DNA of 64,000 bases, from NCBI GenBank assembly GCA_021734395.1, contig JAIPJB010000003.1, forward strand, positions 1 through 64,000, given 5' to 3'. This document shows, one piece after another, positions 41,901-53,100 of this stretch. This stretch comes from Candidatus Altimarinota bacterium. GTDB lineage: Bacteria > Patescibacteriota > Gracilibacteria > UBA4473. The notes beneath the pieces were generated by a model. That model had not been told where the DNA came from and ran no database searches. It was given only the letters and a program-made list of their open reading frames with translations. Every line of letters starts with the position of its first letter. Positions within the stretch are counted from its first letter, which is position 1. The translations under genes and the position numbers were made by a program.

Positions 41901-44900
41901 CAATGAGAGCGTCGGCAATTGAATATCAATATCCATCATCTGCATGGGCGGCAAGAGTGGAATTTGAGGCAAAGGTCCAAATCGAATTCCAACATCCGGC
42001 CCACGAGCCGATGCATCAGCAGGCGGCAGATCCAGCGGTGCAGGAATATTCGGAATCGAGAAAATATCCAGTTCCACTGGCTCAAATGTTAGATCCGGAA
42101 TAATAACCTCATTCCCAAAAGTGAGGCCTGAAAAATCCAGATTTATATCAGGAAGCTTAGGCGGTTGAAGTACTGGAAAATCGACCCCACTCAAGAAAAT
42201 CCTGAGCAGCCATTCGTGCATGGTTCCCCGATCGACCGAACAGCTGGGGCAATTTTGCGTAAAGCCTTGAAAAATCTGCGGGATCGATTCCCACGATTCG
42301 AGCATCATAGCATACTGCACTCGAAATCGAGACCAATCCTCGAGCGCTTTTTCGGTAGACTCAGCCCAATTGGATACGTAATCACTCATCACTTCTGTAT
42401 TTTTTTGCAGACTACTGACGGCTCGTGAAACTTTGGTGGGAAGGGCTTTCAGCGATTCGACGGATTTTTGATAGGACTCAATGGTATTAATATTTTTCTC
42501 AACTCGTTGAGCCATATCCTCTGCATCAGCGACAAAATCCAAAGCCCCCTGTCGAATTGCGATCGAGCCCTCATAATTTTCTATCGTTTGGATCGATTCT
42601 TTTTTCCAAGTATTCAGTCGTTGTCGCCAATCCTGATAATCTTTTTTGATTTTTTCGAGTGTTTCTGCCCCAATAAAGGGATAGGAAATCGTCACTTTTT
42701 CGCGCTTCACATTCACAAAAGGAGACCCACTGATCGCTTCAAAAGCATCTTTTTCCGAAGAATCAGCGCTCGATTCATCACTCGAGAAATCTGGGAGCTG
42801 AACACTCACAGTTGGCATTTTTATTTGCTGAAGTGCTTGGTACTGCTTATTGAGCCAAGTAGTAACAATGTCTGCAGACTGGATTTGTTGATTCGTAATT
42901 TCAAAATCAACTTTGGGCACAAAAGAAGCCGAATTATTCGAACCCAAATTCATACCATTTACTCCCGAGTTAGAAGGCGCTGGGCACATGCCGAGTGCCC
43001 CCAAAACAGACGGAACCATGACAAAACAATTTGGCAGGAAAACCGGCGGCACAATCGCCGATGCGAAAGGCCCCAGACACATTCCTAGTCCTACCTGTCC
43101 GGTCGTCGTGGGCATCACGTACATACGGAAAAAGGAGAAAAACGGTCCTTCGGGGTATTGCTTTCCCAGAGGGGATCCCGGCCACAGGAAAGGAATCGGC
43201 ACCCCTGCTGGTGTGTAGAGTGTGGTCGGAAAAGCTAACACTGGAAATCCCAGATCAAATCCTCCTGGAATTGCGATCGGAGGCGAATAAATAGTATCAG
43301 CCCCAGGAGCGAGAAATGTTTTGGAAATAATAGGCAGTCCACATCCTCCACACTGTGCACTCTGAATCATCACTGCCAAAGCCGCCAATCCCCCACTCAT
43401 GTCGTCTTCGGTCGCTGGACTTTCATACATATCCGGATACCCGTCTCCATCTGAATCTGATTTCAAAGGCGAGAGCAATGAATTCGCCAGATCAGAACCA
43501 CTCATATCCCCCGTAAAATCATCCAGCTCCGGAATATCGGTCTCCGACAGAGAAATAAATTGAGGCTGATGAGGCGCTTCTCCTCCTCCCGACATCTGAA
43601 CCAGATATTCATCATCCCCATCTTTCCAAGGAATCAAAATATCGTCCAAATCATCGCCATCAAAGTAATCATCTACAAAATATTCTACTTCGGGCAACTC
43701 TCCTACTTCCAACTCCCACCGAAAGATTGATTTTTGCTCGGCAGGAAGATTGACCCCGCCGGTAATAAGAATATCCCCTTCACAGGTAGCCTGTGACTCT
43801 CGGGGGGAATTTTCACAGTCATCACAGGTCAGCGTTCCTTCTCGAAAATGCAGTCCCGCAAAAGGAGGCAAGACTGCTTCGAAATTGGTAAGTTCTTCTG
43901 TCGGAGTCACTTCCAAGCGAATATCCAAAATACTTCCGGGAATGAGTTTTCCTTCATCGCTTTCCATATGAAACAAAACATTAGCTTGGGTGTTTTTGCT
44001 GGCGGCAATAAATGAGTGATCTGCATTCTCCGCCGAACACTTCTCTTCCAAAAATCGATCGTCGATATTTTTCGTAACAATATTATCGGCCGAAATCAGT
44101 ACTTCTGGGAGGAAACTATATTTTTCCGCATCAAAATAACGTGATACTTCATCTTGGTTTTCCGCCGGAGAGTAAGATTCTGAAAGCGGCTCAAATGTCG
44201 GGGAAAAGCAATATATTTCTTCTGGAATACCAAAACCGTCCTGCACACCGAGAATTTTATGCAGACAATTATCTTCGTCTAGGACTACGAGATCCGTATA
44301 GACATCAGTATTGAGGTGGGCGGATTGAATTTCTATAATTTTTTTCTCCATCCGCAGATCGATATCTTCTCGGGTATACGTCCCATACGTATTTTTGTGC
44401 AGAACTTCTTGATACTCAGCATTGAGCTGCAGCAGATCTCCAAATCCATCTCGATCGTTATCAAAAGCAATAAGCGCTTCGGCTCCATCCGAAAAACGAA
44501 GTATTGCCCCTATATCTCGAAAGTTATCGGTCTGACTGTCGTCTTGATAGAGTGCGAATAATTTTTGTCCGACGAGATTCAAGATATCTTCTTCTCCGTC
44601 TCCATTAATGTCTGTCGTGAGAATTTTTTCGAGTACTCCTTCCGAACTCTTCCACAGCTGCGTCCCAATGTCATCAGTAAGCCCTAAGCCAGATCGTGGA
44701 TTTTCGGAAGCCAGAGGAAGTGTCGGATCGCCGAGCAATACAAAAGCATCACTCGAATCCCACTGTGTTGATCGACCAATAGAATTTCCGGCCGCCAGAA
44801 AGCTGGCTGGCTTCCAGCCTTCCGTCCAGACAATATCTTCTTCTCGCGTGTCCACATCTTCTACGGAAGACTGTGCTGATCCCAGTCGTCGATCAAGACT

Positions 44901-47900
44901 TTCCGTATCATCTGGATCTACAAAGAAAACTCCTTTGGGGTCATTGCTGGTGTGACCTGTCAAACCATACTGAACGTGCGCTTCTGTCCACAACTTGGTG
45001 AGAAAAAATCCGCTGTCAGTACGCTCTGAAAAAGCATCAAAGCTGGAAAGAACCTTGACTCGCTCCTGATCGGGAATGATCACAAGTGTTCCCAGTGTCT
45101 GATCTTTTTGTTGAACTTCCCAGCGAAGGATACTGCCCTCAATATTCGTGAACGTTATATCACCTGTATATGGGAAAAAACCTCCTGATTCGGAAACCAG
45201 AAAAAGTTTTTCTTGATCCTGCATAAGAATCCCGTCTCGAATATAAAAATCAATATCTTTTTCTACAGGGATAAAATAAATACCCGGAGTCTCAATATTT
45301 TGTTCGGAAGTGATCTGAAAATCTGGGGTCGAAAGGAAACGCATTCTCACATCTGCGAGAACCTGCTCATCAGATGTAAAAATTTCAAATCGCGGAAACC
45401 GATCGAATCTCAGCTGCGCTGTCATAGTCGAAGAAATTTCTCCCCCCGCACTCAAAAACCCATGTCGCTTGGATGGAAGAGGTGGAACGATAAGCGTGCC
45501 AACAGCCTGAGAGTTTCCCGTAAAAAGCCAGGCATTTCCTTCGTTTTGACCGTCTTCTAGATTCCCACTGTCAAAGCCAAGCAAAAGTGTCAATAAAGAA
45601 TGAGGTTTTAATGCTCGGATATCATTAACCGTCAGATATTGAGTCACAGAAAGACTGGTCGCATCGGGGGTCAGTGATTCGGTTTCACTCGTCATGTATA
45701 TATCCGAAGCCGTACTACCAGGTTCAATTTTGATCGTTTTCTGTCCTTCTTCTACAAATTGAAGTGCTTGCCCATCTTTGATGGAAATATCAGGAGAAGA
45801 GCTCGTCTGAGCTCGTTGGGTCTGGGCTTGGTTTTGAAGATACCACTGCTCTTCTCCGACTTCTCCAATGACTCCCATTTCTCGCAGCATTTCTATTTCT
45901 TCATTTTGGAGAATGTCCGGTTGATTCATCAAGAGTGTTACTTTCTCTGAAAAATCAAAGACGATATTGCCGTACTGATCCACAATGCTCACTTCTAATT
46001 GCGCATAGTCATTGCTGTCGAGATTTAGCGTCTTTTGATCTACAGAGAAAAATACTTTCTCGGCCTCCGAGGGCAAAATATCAATCGAAAAAGGTTCGGC
46101 TCTAAATCCAGGCGCTACCAATTGAAATTCTGCTTTTCCAGCTCTCGTTCCAGCCGTAATTTCAAATTTTCCCAATCCGTCTTGCAGCAAAACTGTCGGA
46201 GGAGCAAGACCAATCCCTCCTGGGATATTGATAATTCCGACTTCAAAGTTTCCAGCAATCCGCTCCCCTTCGGAAGTCTCTGCGCGTAAAAGAACGGTGA
46301 TAATATCGTCACTCCCCGCAATGAGTTCTGTATCTGATATTTCTGTGCGCAAAACTCCTTCACGAACAATCGAAAATGTTTTTTCGGCAATAATCGTATT
46401 TTCTTCTTCATTTTGCTGTACACTTCCAGATGCTCTCACCGAAACCTCCGAAGCCTCTTCTGCTGGACGAAGAAATACCGTCGCCACTCCCTCATCCGAA
46501 GAAGAAGTCGGATTTTCTTTTTTGAATTCAATGTGCTCCCCTTCCCAGATAACTTCAAAAGGAATATTGGGGATTTGGTTGTCATATTGATCCGCGAGAA
46601 AAACCGAAATCGGCAAAAAATCGCTCCCCGGAAGCAAAAATGAACTGTCCTGCTCAAAGAGTAATTGGGTAGGCTGGGCGGGAGTTATTTCCAATTCGAT
46701 CTGGAGAGGGGCTATATTCCCTGCTTCATCACCAATGGTAATATCAGCCTTTCCGGATCTGATACCCGGAAAAAAACGAATGTGAGCGGTGCCATCGATC
46801 AATTCCATTTCGTTTCCTTCTCCACACTGCCCCCAAGAAGAGCGACAAAAAAGGCGAATACTCTGCTCTGGAATGACTCTGTTTTCTTCTTCGTCTCGCA
46901 GATGCAAAGCTATTTCAACACCTTCCTCAGCACCAGCGGAAATCGTATTTTTTTTGGCAAAGCCATACAATGCATATCGACTGACCGTCACAGGAAGCGG
47001 TTCGGAGATAATCTCTCCGACTCTGGCCTGAAGAGAAAGCTTCCCTCCGACTGAGGAAGAACGAGGTACCAAATAAAATGAAGCTTTGCCGGCTGTTGGG
47101 GAAACTGAATCAGAAGGCTGAATATCAAAAAACTTTTCGATATCAGAACTCTCTGACAAAAGCTCTACCGAAGAATCAAAATCAGAAACCAAGACCTGTC
47201 CCGCTTTATTTCGGAGTGTTGCTGTGACCATGACCGGATCAACTTCTTGCGATGAGATCAGTATTTCAGTCGGCTGCAGTGTAATTTGGGATAGCTCATC
47301 CAAAGCTCTTGGTGGTTCAAAAGGCGACACAACAATTGGATCGCTCCCCTCTTCCGAAGAAAGAACACGAATTGATTCTTCAGATTGTGCAGTCGTTTTC
47401 TCCGCATAACAAAGAATTTTCTCACGAAAATTCGATATGTCACCGCACTCATTATCCAGAGCAGATGCACCAAGAAATGTTTCCTCAAATGCTTTTCCCA
47501 AAAAAGACTGCGTATTCTTTTTTTCCGGAGAAAATTGATCCGCCGAACGCTTGGTCTGTACCCACTCATCCTCAGCAGGAGGTTCTCCCTGTTCGAAAAT
47601 CATCTCAAAACCGCTCGTGTCAACTGTTTTGGATTCGGCATCATGACCAATAATCTCTACCAATTCATAGCCTTGGAAAGAAGTATCAAAGAAAAATTCT
47701 CGTGCTGTACTGATATCTCCAAAAGCTTTTTCAAAAACAATTCTGTTTTTTTCTTGAATAGGTTTATCAATCCACAGAAGGTTATCGATTACTTTTTCTA
47801 GATCAAAGCCTGTGGCAATTTTTGTCAAAACATCTTCGTCGATTGTTGTGCCTGTCTCATAAAATCGAACAATAGTTTCATTTTCCGTCGTCGTATCCAA

Positions 47901-50075
47901 TAAAATCGGTAGCGGTGGCTCTCCTGCCATACCCCACTGTGTCCAGGTGCATTCTTCAGTCCAGTCAATGCGAGTCGTAAAACTATCGGGCTCAGTGACT
48001 GTTTTTGTGTATTCTCGACAATTCGATTCGTCAATAGGAACGCCACTTCCATTGGAGCAACCATATCCTGCCGGCGGCTCACACTGTGTGCCGGGCCATG
48101 TCAATGGCTGATCTGCTGCTAAACGCGCACTACTGGTAGTATTTCCATTTTCAGTCAGCGTGTTGAGTGTCTGAATATTTTGCTGAAGACGGCTCAAAAT
48201 TTCTTGGCGCAAAAGTTCTCGACGAGCAGAGTCTGAGAGATCTACATGGAAATCTCGCAGATCAAAAATATCAAAATAATCCTGTTCTCGGAATGTCTTG
48301 CCATGATCGTAGAATGAAACCCCTCGCGGATCATCGACCGGCATCGAAAAACTCGACAGAGCTTCTACTTGTGCCGCAATCGTTTCGGCTGTCGGCTCCT
48401 GATGAAGCATCAGAGAATCAAACCGTTGTGCTCGTGCCGGATCTTCGTTGGTGCTGTCAATAATAGAAGAACAACCCGAGGCACCTCGGCTGCCACTTAT
48501 TTTTTCAGTCGTTCCTGCTCGATCAAAAACTGGCAACTCGGCACCTCGATGTGTCGTTTCATCAATCCAAGTAGAAGTCGTCACGCATCCATTAATGGTG
48601 TACTCCAAATCTTCGTCTGTTTCGAGATTGAGTGCACAACAACCCGCATACGGATCCGCATCACGTTCTTCTTGTGATTTGCTGTGATGAATACAGAGAG
48701 GGTCTGAAAATCCGGATTGCGCTGTTTCTAAATGATAAGCTCTATTGGCCTCTACCATTTGCGCCATCGGATCATCGGTGCTGCGGGGGCTTCCTCTCAG
48801 AAGAGAACAATCTCGCACGTCTATACCTGATCGTTGCACACCATTCCAATAGAGCGGTTTTCCTTCCGGCTGACCGACCGTTTCTGCAAAAATAAGATCT
48901 GTTGTATCCGGAACCGAAATATCGGTTGCTATATTTTTGTTCTGAAGCTGGGTATTGAGAGTTGATTCCAGAGCATCATTAAAACTTTTGAGAAAAAGTC
49001 CTGCTGCTTCATCTTTTCGGGAAACCAAAGAGATTGTCGTATCCACCTCTCCCGAATCCCAGCGCTGAGCATTTTCGATCATGCTGTGCAGACGCGAAAG
49101 ATAGGGTTTATAGGCCTCAAAATAACGCTGGACAAATTTCTCGATGAGCATTTTTGTCTGCACATCAGGCATTTTTACCGCATCCTCAGAGAGATCCGGC
49201 AAACTTGAGGGAGCTACGTCTTCTGGCATAATATCCAGAGGTATCGAATCATTCATACCCGAATCAGACAGGAGATCCGCCAACCAGTGTTTGTGAAAAC
49301 GCAGATAGAGAATGTCCTCCAAGTGGGAGATGTAATTTCCATAATATTCACGCATCTGATCATTCATCCCTTCTTTTTGGTAGGGCAAATCCAGAAAAAA
49401 CACTCTTTTCCCAAATGAAGTCTCGCCGGTATGAACCTGATGATTGGAATCAAAATAATCCGATAATTGCTCTTTTTGATCTTCCCAGAGATCGGCCTCT
49501 GAAATACCAAAACCTTCTCCGTAATCCGAACGAATCAATCCGTGCCAGATTTCCGGATTTTCATCTCCGCCGCCTTCGTAGATAAATCTATTTTTTCCTA
49601 TGTCCCACTGGTACGAAGAATTTTCAAAATCGACATAGGGATATATCGTCGGCCAAAGGTTGTTGTTTTTTTCTACGATAGGAATCGGAACATCCCCTAT
49701 AAAAATAGTTCCCACCAGCTGTGATCTGCCGTCACCTTCTAGCCCGGAAAAATAAAGATGCGCATTGCCTTCTGCGATATCCAATGGAGAAGCATCTCGA
49801 GGAAGCGGAATCAAAACGGCTTTCCCTTCTACGGCTTGTTGCACATCACGAATGTATCGATGAATTTTGTCTTCGAGTTCTTTGTCTTCTAATAATCGAT
49901 CTTCTACAAAAATAGAAACCAGTCGTGTATTCTGAACATCCGGAACGAACTCCGTATTTTTTTCACTCAAAAAATCCAGAAACGCAAATCCCGTTGGTGC
50001 AAAAATTTGTGACAACAGTGATCCCAGCGTCAAAAGACACGCAAACTTCTTTTTTTTGTGGGAAGCAAAAAACAT
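39000..50075 (-). CDS. Giant secreted multidomain protein (3691 residues)
   Basis: An uninterrupted 11-kb gene. Residues 1-32 are a signal peptide. Residues about 50-280 resemble the N-terminal half of C25/caspase-like peptidases (LVGTIFIGDVPIPIVEKNN, FFLDLPYQKEG). A Cys-rich patch lies at about 472-535. Five or so invasin-like Ig domains occupy about 925-1390. A second peptidase-like fragment, SSDAFVLLGDPTLPL, is near 1776. FG-GAP/VCBS Ca-loops (DINGDGEED, DNDRDGFGD) lie at 1815-1960, and a DSDGDGYPD loop at about 2207. Hydrophobic Gly/Pro/Cys-rich segments span about 2235-2385, coiled coil about 2390-2600, proline-rich strands 2650-2760, a FADLNNDDEEE loop near 3013 and a PKD-like domain with DSDGDGDP near 3392. 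No C-terminal anchor is seen. Function unknown; a surface or secreted apparatus component. Confidence 0.85.
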   Translation of the reverse strand: MFFASHKKKKFACLLTLGSLLSQIFAPTGFAFLDFLSEKNTEFVPDVQNTRLVSIFVEDRLLEDKELEDKIHRYIRDVQQAVEGKAVLIPLPRDASPLDIAEGNAHLYFSGLEGDGRSQLVGTIFIGDVPIPIVEKNNNLWPTIYPYVDFENSSYQWDIGKNRFIYEGGGDENPEIWHGLIRSDYGEGFGISEADLWEDQKEQLSDYFDSNHQVHTGETSFGKRVFFLDLPYQKEGMNDQMREYYGNYISHLEDILYLRFHKHWLADLLSDSGMNDSIPLDIMPEDVAPSSLPDLSEDAVKMPDVQTKMLIEKFVQRYFEAYKPYLSRLHSMIENAQRWDSGEVDTTISLVSRKDEAAGLFLKSFNDALESTLNTQLQNKNIATDISVPDTTDLIFAETVGQPEGKPLYWNGVQRSGIDVRDCSLLRGSPRSTDDPMAQMVEANRAYHLETAQSGFSDPLCIHHSKSQEERDADPYAGCCALNLETDEDLEYTINGCVTTSTWIDETTHRGAELPVFDRAGTTEKISGSRGASGCSSIIDSTNEDPARAQRFDSLMLHQEPTAETIAAQVEALSSFSMPVDDPRGVSFYDHGKTFREQDYFDIFDLRDFHVDLSDSARRELLRQEILSRLQQNIQTLNTLTENGNTTSSARLAADQPLTWPGTQCEPPAGYGCSNGSGVPIDESNCREYTKTVTEPDSFTTRIDWTEECTWTQWGMAGEPPLPILLDTTTENETIVRFYETGTTIDEDVLTKIATGFDLEKVIDNLLWIDKPIQEKNRIVFEKAFGDISTAREFFFDTSFQGYELVEIIGHDAESKTVDTSGFEMIFEQGEPPAEDEWVQTKRSADQFSPEKKNTQSFLGKAFEETFLGASALDNECGDISNFREKILCYAEKTTAQSEESIRVLSSEEGSDPIVVSPFEPPRALDELSQITLQPTEILISSQEVDPVMVTATLRNKAGQVLVSDFDSSVELLSESSDIEKFFDIQPSDSVSPTAGKASFYLVPRSSSVGGKLSLQARVGEIISEPLPVTVSRYALYGFAKKNTISAGAEEGVEIALHLRDEEENRVIPEQSIRLFCRSSWGQCGEGNEMELIDGTAHIRFFPGIRSGKADITIGDEAGNIAPLQIELEITPAQPTQLLFEQDSSFLLPGSDFLPISVFLADQYDNQIPNIPFEVIWEGEHIEFKKENPTSSSDEGVATVFLRPAEEASEVSVRASGSVQQNEEENTIIAEKTFSIVREGVLRTEISDTELIAGSDDIITVLLRAETSEGERIAGNFEVGIINIPGGIGLAPPTVLLQDGLGKFEITAGTRAGKAEFQLVAPGFRAEPFSIDILPSEAEKVFFSVDQKTLNLDSNDYAQLEVSIVDQYGNIVFDFSEKVTLLMNQPDILQNEEIEMLREMGVIGEVGEEQWYLQNQAQTQRAQTSSSPDISIKDGQALQFVEEGQKTIKIEPGSTASDIYMTSETESLTPDATSLSVTQYLTVNDIRALKPHSLLTLLLGFDSGNLEDGQNEGNAWLFTGNSQAVGTLIVPPLPSKRHGFLSAGGEISSTMTAQLRFDRFPRFEIFTSDEQVLADVRMRFLSTPDFQITSEQNIETPGIYFIPVEKDIDFYIRDGILMQDQEKLFLVSESGGFFPYTGDITFTNIEGSILRWEVQQKDQTLGTLVIIPDQERVKVLSSFDAFSERTDSGFFLTKLWTEAHVQYGLTGHTSNDPKGVFFVDPDDTESLDRRLGSAQSSVEDVDTREEDIVWTEGWKPASFLAAGNSIGRSTQWDSSDAFVLLGDPTLPLASENPRSGLGLTDDIGTQLWKSSEGVLEKILTTDINGDGEEDILNLVGQKLFALYQDDSQTDNFRDIGAILRFSDGAEALIAFDNDRDGFGDLLQLNAEYQEVLHKNTYGTYTREDIDLRMEKKIIEIQSAHLNTDVYTDLVVLDEDNCLHKILGVQDGFGIPEEIYCFSPTFEPLSESYSPAENQDEVSRYFDAEKYSFLPEVLISADNIVTKNIDDRFLEEKCSAENADHSFIAASKNTQANVLFHMESDEGKLIPGSILDIRLEVTPTEELTNFEAVLPPFAGLHFREGTLTCDDCENSPRESQATCEGDILITGGVNLPAEQKSIFRWELEVGELPEVEYFVDDYFDGDDLDDILIPWKDGDDEYLVQMSGGGEAPHQPQFISLSETDIPELDDFTGDMSGSDLANSLLSPLKSDSDGDGYPDMYESPATEDDMSGGLAALAVMIQSAQCGGCGLPIISKTFLAPGADTIYSPPIAIPGGFDLGFPVLAFPTTLYTPAGVPIPFLWPGSPLGKQYPEGPFFSFFRMYVMPTTTGQVGLGMCLGPFASAIVPPVFLPNCFVMVPSVLGALGMCPAPSNSGVNGMNLGSNNSASFVPKVDFEITNQQIQSADIVTTWLNKQYQALQQIKMPTVSVQLPDFSSDESSADSSEKDAFEAISGSPFVNVKREKVTISYPFIGAETLEKIKKDYQDWRQRLNTWKKESIQTIENYEGSIAIRQGALDFVADAEDMAQRVEKNINTIESYQKSVESLKALPTKVSRAVSSLQKNTEVMSDYVSNWAESTEKALEDWSRFRVQYAMMLESWESIPQIFQGFTQNCPSCSVDRGTMHEWLLRIFLSGVDFPVLQPPKLPDINLDFSGLTFGNEVIIPDLTFEPVELDIFSIPNIPAPLDLPPADASARGPDVGIRFGPLPQIPLLPPMQMMDIDIQLPTLSLPPLPTIPGPPSVPNILAPIEVAVQIPKAFLNLTCLLVMGIAPVPEWHLKAYVSQLTNRTTLFDLDFSVGALSPATPSISSPGAEDINVTVEQNFQSTLKAFQKVKDLERISRETLQNISNTQKKPVMKSSQEITPLVYSRPKTKTVAIDFEKRFANASLTDEEKELFDRQKKSFQALADHVKDLDSFTASEALIARDILASLQPSRPSFVSSILSAALPRWLTSTIDVGAIPTDLPEDFDLDAFEASQEKTQEEPGIYYVDAANNVVEKVTEFPMSGVYAYWFADLNNDDEEEILYSFDDELYLKYRVPRELNADELEENYEDRYDEEYEDRFTHFYEWEYEEFIQKYRPAKNWEARTQIEGFSAEFERMWEDVWYFEWIVSERPDAVFEFEEDAKDRISALWHRHAFLIRPPVKHYEIRPMSTRVTKIEGSPVLYASPSEPIEKLPQSDCDDPKAEKPFFATESILVGLKNNSRMEVRVPPREGQQEEYREIVLHEGEETMVEYAEVCLTRGEVEHIATDEVQKIKPRRNLYLPPGARFELGNNDRVTLDLFDGTEVLISGNETYEIQYFESSQQLIDTLQDLPVGNHYGFFQAFRPDGKSYFIPKFLHDPQGADDTNPPEISVVGGTEVEANLFQPISIDASQTTDAQPLAKVWWDLHPDKDSDGDGDPLNDEDFSPEVETPRDLLKVQLPAYESEGSFGVVLNVEDESGNVATQEIQLKVSPPQISLLEASVRSGKVIGRIENGIKDMPVYILRTRTGQSEVSLRSEPILTQEEGNFSLEDMSTESGLEILDSEDKVVAEILPTGRPVIEDENIGFEVQAATTQHPFRIRLRDASNQTLGYISFVSQPVKVQILEKNDTPPEEGIFVRDLNAEDAYSFYPLSFGDPLNEEGVALVDTDLDQTLGVLDPRGDFQVLGNSDLRFTIRRAISEDDPVVFEIRVKDEVIGEFGIRFPEGQKPKVEIE

Positions 50076-50159
50076 AGAAAATGTTGGGGTTTGTTTTCTG
50101 GTTTATTATGGTCTTTTGCTTTCCAAAAATCAAAGAAAAAGCCGCTCTTTCTTCTTTCT

Positions 50160-53100
50160 TTAGCTACTCCTGTTTTTTTCTGACATATAGGCCTGAAGTC
50201 CTTTGTAGATGTAGCTCGTGTCATTGAAATATTTTCCTCCTGTCTTGGCTGTCAAAAGAGTTTTTATTTTATCTCCAATTTTTGTTTTCCATTCCTCATT
50301 ATCTTTCATATCCCCATGCGATTTCCCGTATTCAGAACCATGAAGGTCGATCACTTCATTGAATGTTTCATACGATCCATCATCCGCCGCTCGAAAGACT
50401 GACCGCAAAAAAGAGTTGATCTCACTTTTACTCTCCATAAGAGAAATCGAATAGGAAGTTGTTTTTTTCTTCCACTCATCTTTGTCATAAAACATCGGAC
50501 GAGAACTGTCCCCGTAGCTGATATAATTTCCCAAAAGCGCTTGAGTTGCTTCTACTCCTACCTGCAACCGCTCTCCAATCCGATACAAGACTTCTTCGCG
50601 CTCATCCTGCCAAAATTTACTATTCCCCCATTCAGCATCACCCTGCTGAATATATTCATACATATACTTCATATAAGTCGGGAATGCTGACAAGAAAGTT
50701 CTCCACCAGTCCGGGGAACTCTTTTCGCTTCCTTCCGATCGTCGAGATAAATGCGTTCTGACCTGACGAGGCTTCCACTCCAGAAAGTTTGCCCATGCAT
50801 CCTCGTGATCTCCTTCTTTCTCGGACATGCGTTGCATTCGCTGAACACGATCGCGAGCAAATTCCGACATATGAATATAGTGATAGAAAAATCGCTCAGT
50901 ATTGGTACTTGCTGATCCCTTTGTGGGATTAAAACTTCCTTCGCTATCCCCCAATACATGACTCCATTGAACATAATCATCATAGGTCCATCCCCTCTTT
51001 TCCGCATTGGGCGTTCCTTCTGGCACTATTCTTCCATTCAATTTTGGCGATGCTTTATCAACAAAGAAGTCTACGTGCGGGAAGCGAGCCAAAAATTCAC
51101 CATCCATACGCTGGAAAAAATCACGAGAAAGAATCGATTGTCCTGTCCGAGGGTTTCGTGTGGTTACTCCCATAATCATAAAATAAATACGCTGATCGGG
51201 TTGACCGTTCATTTTTCCCAGTCGGAATGATTCTCGAATAAACATAGCGTAGCGAGCCGGATCGACATCGTCGGTTTCTCCCCGACTCCATTTCTGAAGC
51301 ATATTCGCCATAATTTCTGTACGAGCTGTCGGGTCGTGCTCCAATGATTCGAATTCTCGAGCAAAACCACCTTCGGCTTTCTTGGCTCGTTCATCCAGAT
51401 TTCGATCCCATTCGTCAAAAACTTCCTGAGACCAAACAATACTGGCCGCTTGTTTTACTTTATTGCGAATCTGATACGAACCCATTTGAAGATCCGCAGA
51501 AGTATCAAAGGTAATGGCTCGTTGGAGTTTATTGAGTGCCCGCCAGATCATTGGATCATCCCATTTGAGAAATCCTTTTTCACTGAGCAGGTTAATACAG
51601 GCTCGCACTTCATCTGGATCTTTACTACGCGACATCCATTTCTGAATTTCCCATCCGGGTTTATCATGATATCGAGTTTCAAATTCCTTGATACGCTGAG
51701 ATTCTGATTCTTCTCCCAAACGACGATATTCTTTTCCGAAGTAGTTATTCTCCCCAAAAAATGTGGCTCCTAAATGTGCGACCGCCATATCGGATTTTCG
51801 CTTCCATTTCACTTCATTGGCTTCGATACCCTTCTTGACCGTTGCATAAATATCATAGAGAGAAAATTCGATAACATTTCTATTCCGGAAATGACGATCC
51901 CACCAACTTTGTTTTTTACTGTCGTAATCTCGTAGCCACTCTGTCAGGGAAGCCGCCATTTTTTGAGCATTCTTTGCGGCTTCATCGGTATCTTCCCATT
52001 TGGCAATTTCTTGCATGGCTGCGACTCGTGATTCACCGCCTTCATCGTATTTTACCAATAACTCTTCTATGGCATTTTGATCCATTGTTTTCCATATTTT
52101 TTCAAATTCTTCCACACTCGTTTCATGGCTTTCTACGACACCTCGAATGTAATCTTTCTCAAATCCATATTTCTGAAAGAAATCTTCTTGGCTCAAACTG
52201 TCTAAATCATCCTGAACGACGTATCTGACTTCTCTGACACTTTTTTCATACTGATAAAAATGATCCATAAAATCAGTCTGAACGCTTTGGAATCGATCAA
52301 TAAAGTCTGTTTTTCCTTCTTTTTTGTCTTCAAAAAATCCCAGTTTTTGCTGTAATCGAGCCGCTTTATTAACCTGCTTGAGCTGGTATTCGTGTTTCTG
52401 GGATTCTCCCGCCCAAAAGCCATTCTGAAAGTCGATCAAACTTGAAAATGCTTGTGTTAACTCTGGAATCTGCCAGAAAAAATCCTCTGTGCCGGTCAGA
52501 ATATCCATCTCATCGGCATCTTTGTTTTCTCTCTTTTGATTCGCTTTTATTTTGTCTCGCTGTTCTTTTATTCGACCAACAACCTCCAGTATTGTCCCCT
52601 GAACGGAAGAATTTTGCTCTCCCAAAAGTTTTTGCGGATATTGAAGGTATTTTTCGACAAAGTCCGGATGATCCGAAAATATTTTTTGACACTCATAGTG
52701 CATATTCTGAAGATTCCGACGAATAATTTGCTCGGAAGAATCCCAGTTTGCCAAAAGCCGATCCAGATCCTGTGTGAGTTCTACTTTTTGTGCGTGTATT
52801 TGGCTTTCTGGCAGAGAAGGAAGTTTTTTATAGCCTTCTTTCATTTCGGATAGTTGTTTTGTAAAATCATCCAATTCCTGTTGAATAACCTGTCTCTCTT
52901 TATAGGTCGCGACCGACGCTTGGGTGAGAGATTCGCGTCCGGGAATAAAAAGATTTCCGCGCTCCTCATCTTTTATCACCTGACCCTCTAAAAAGTTATG
53001 TGTCCGAACATATTGTGTTTGCTCGAGCAACACTCTTTCGGTGAGTTGATCAATAAGTTCTGTCTTTTGTGCTTCGCTCTCGGCAGCTTTTGTGTCTGGG

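Noticed and set aside
42468-43088. Plus-strand frame of 206 codons within the 3691-residue gene
   Set aside because: It is antisense to a continuous 11-kb frame, with no start context or motif.
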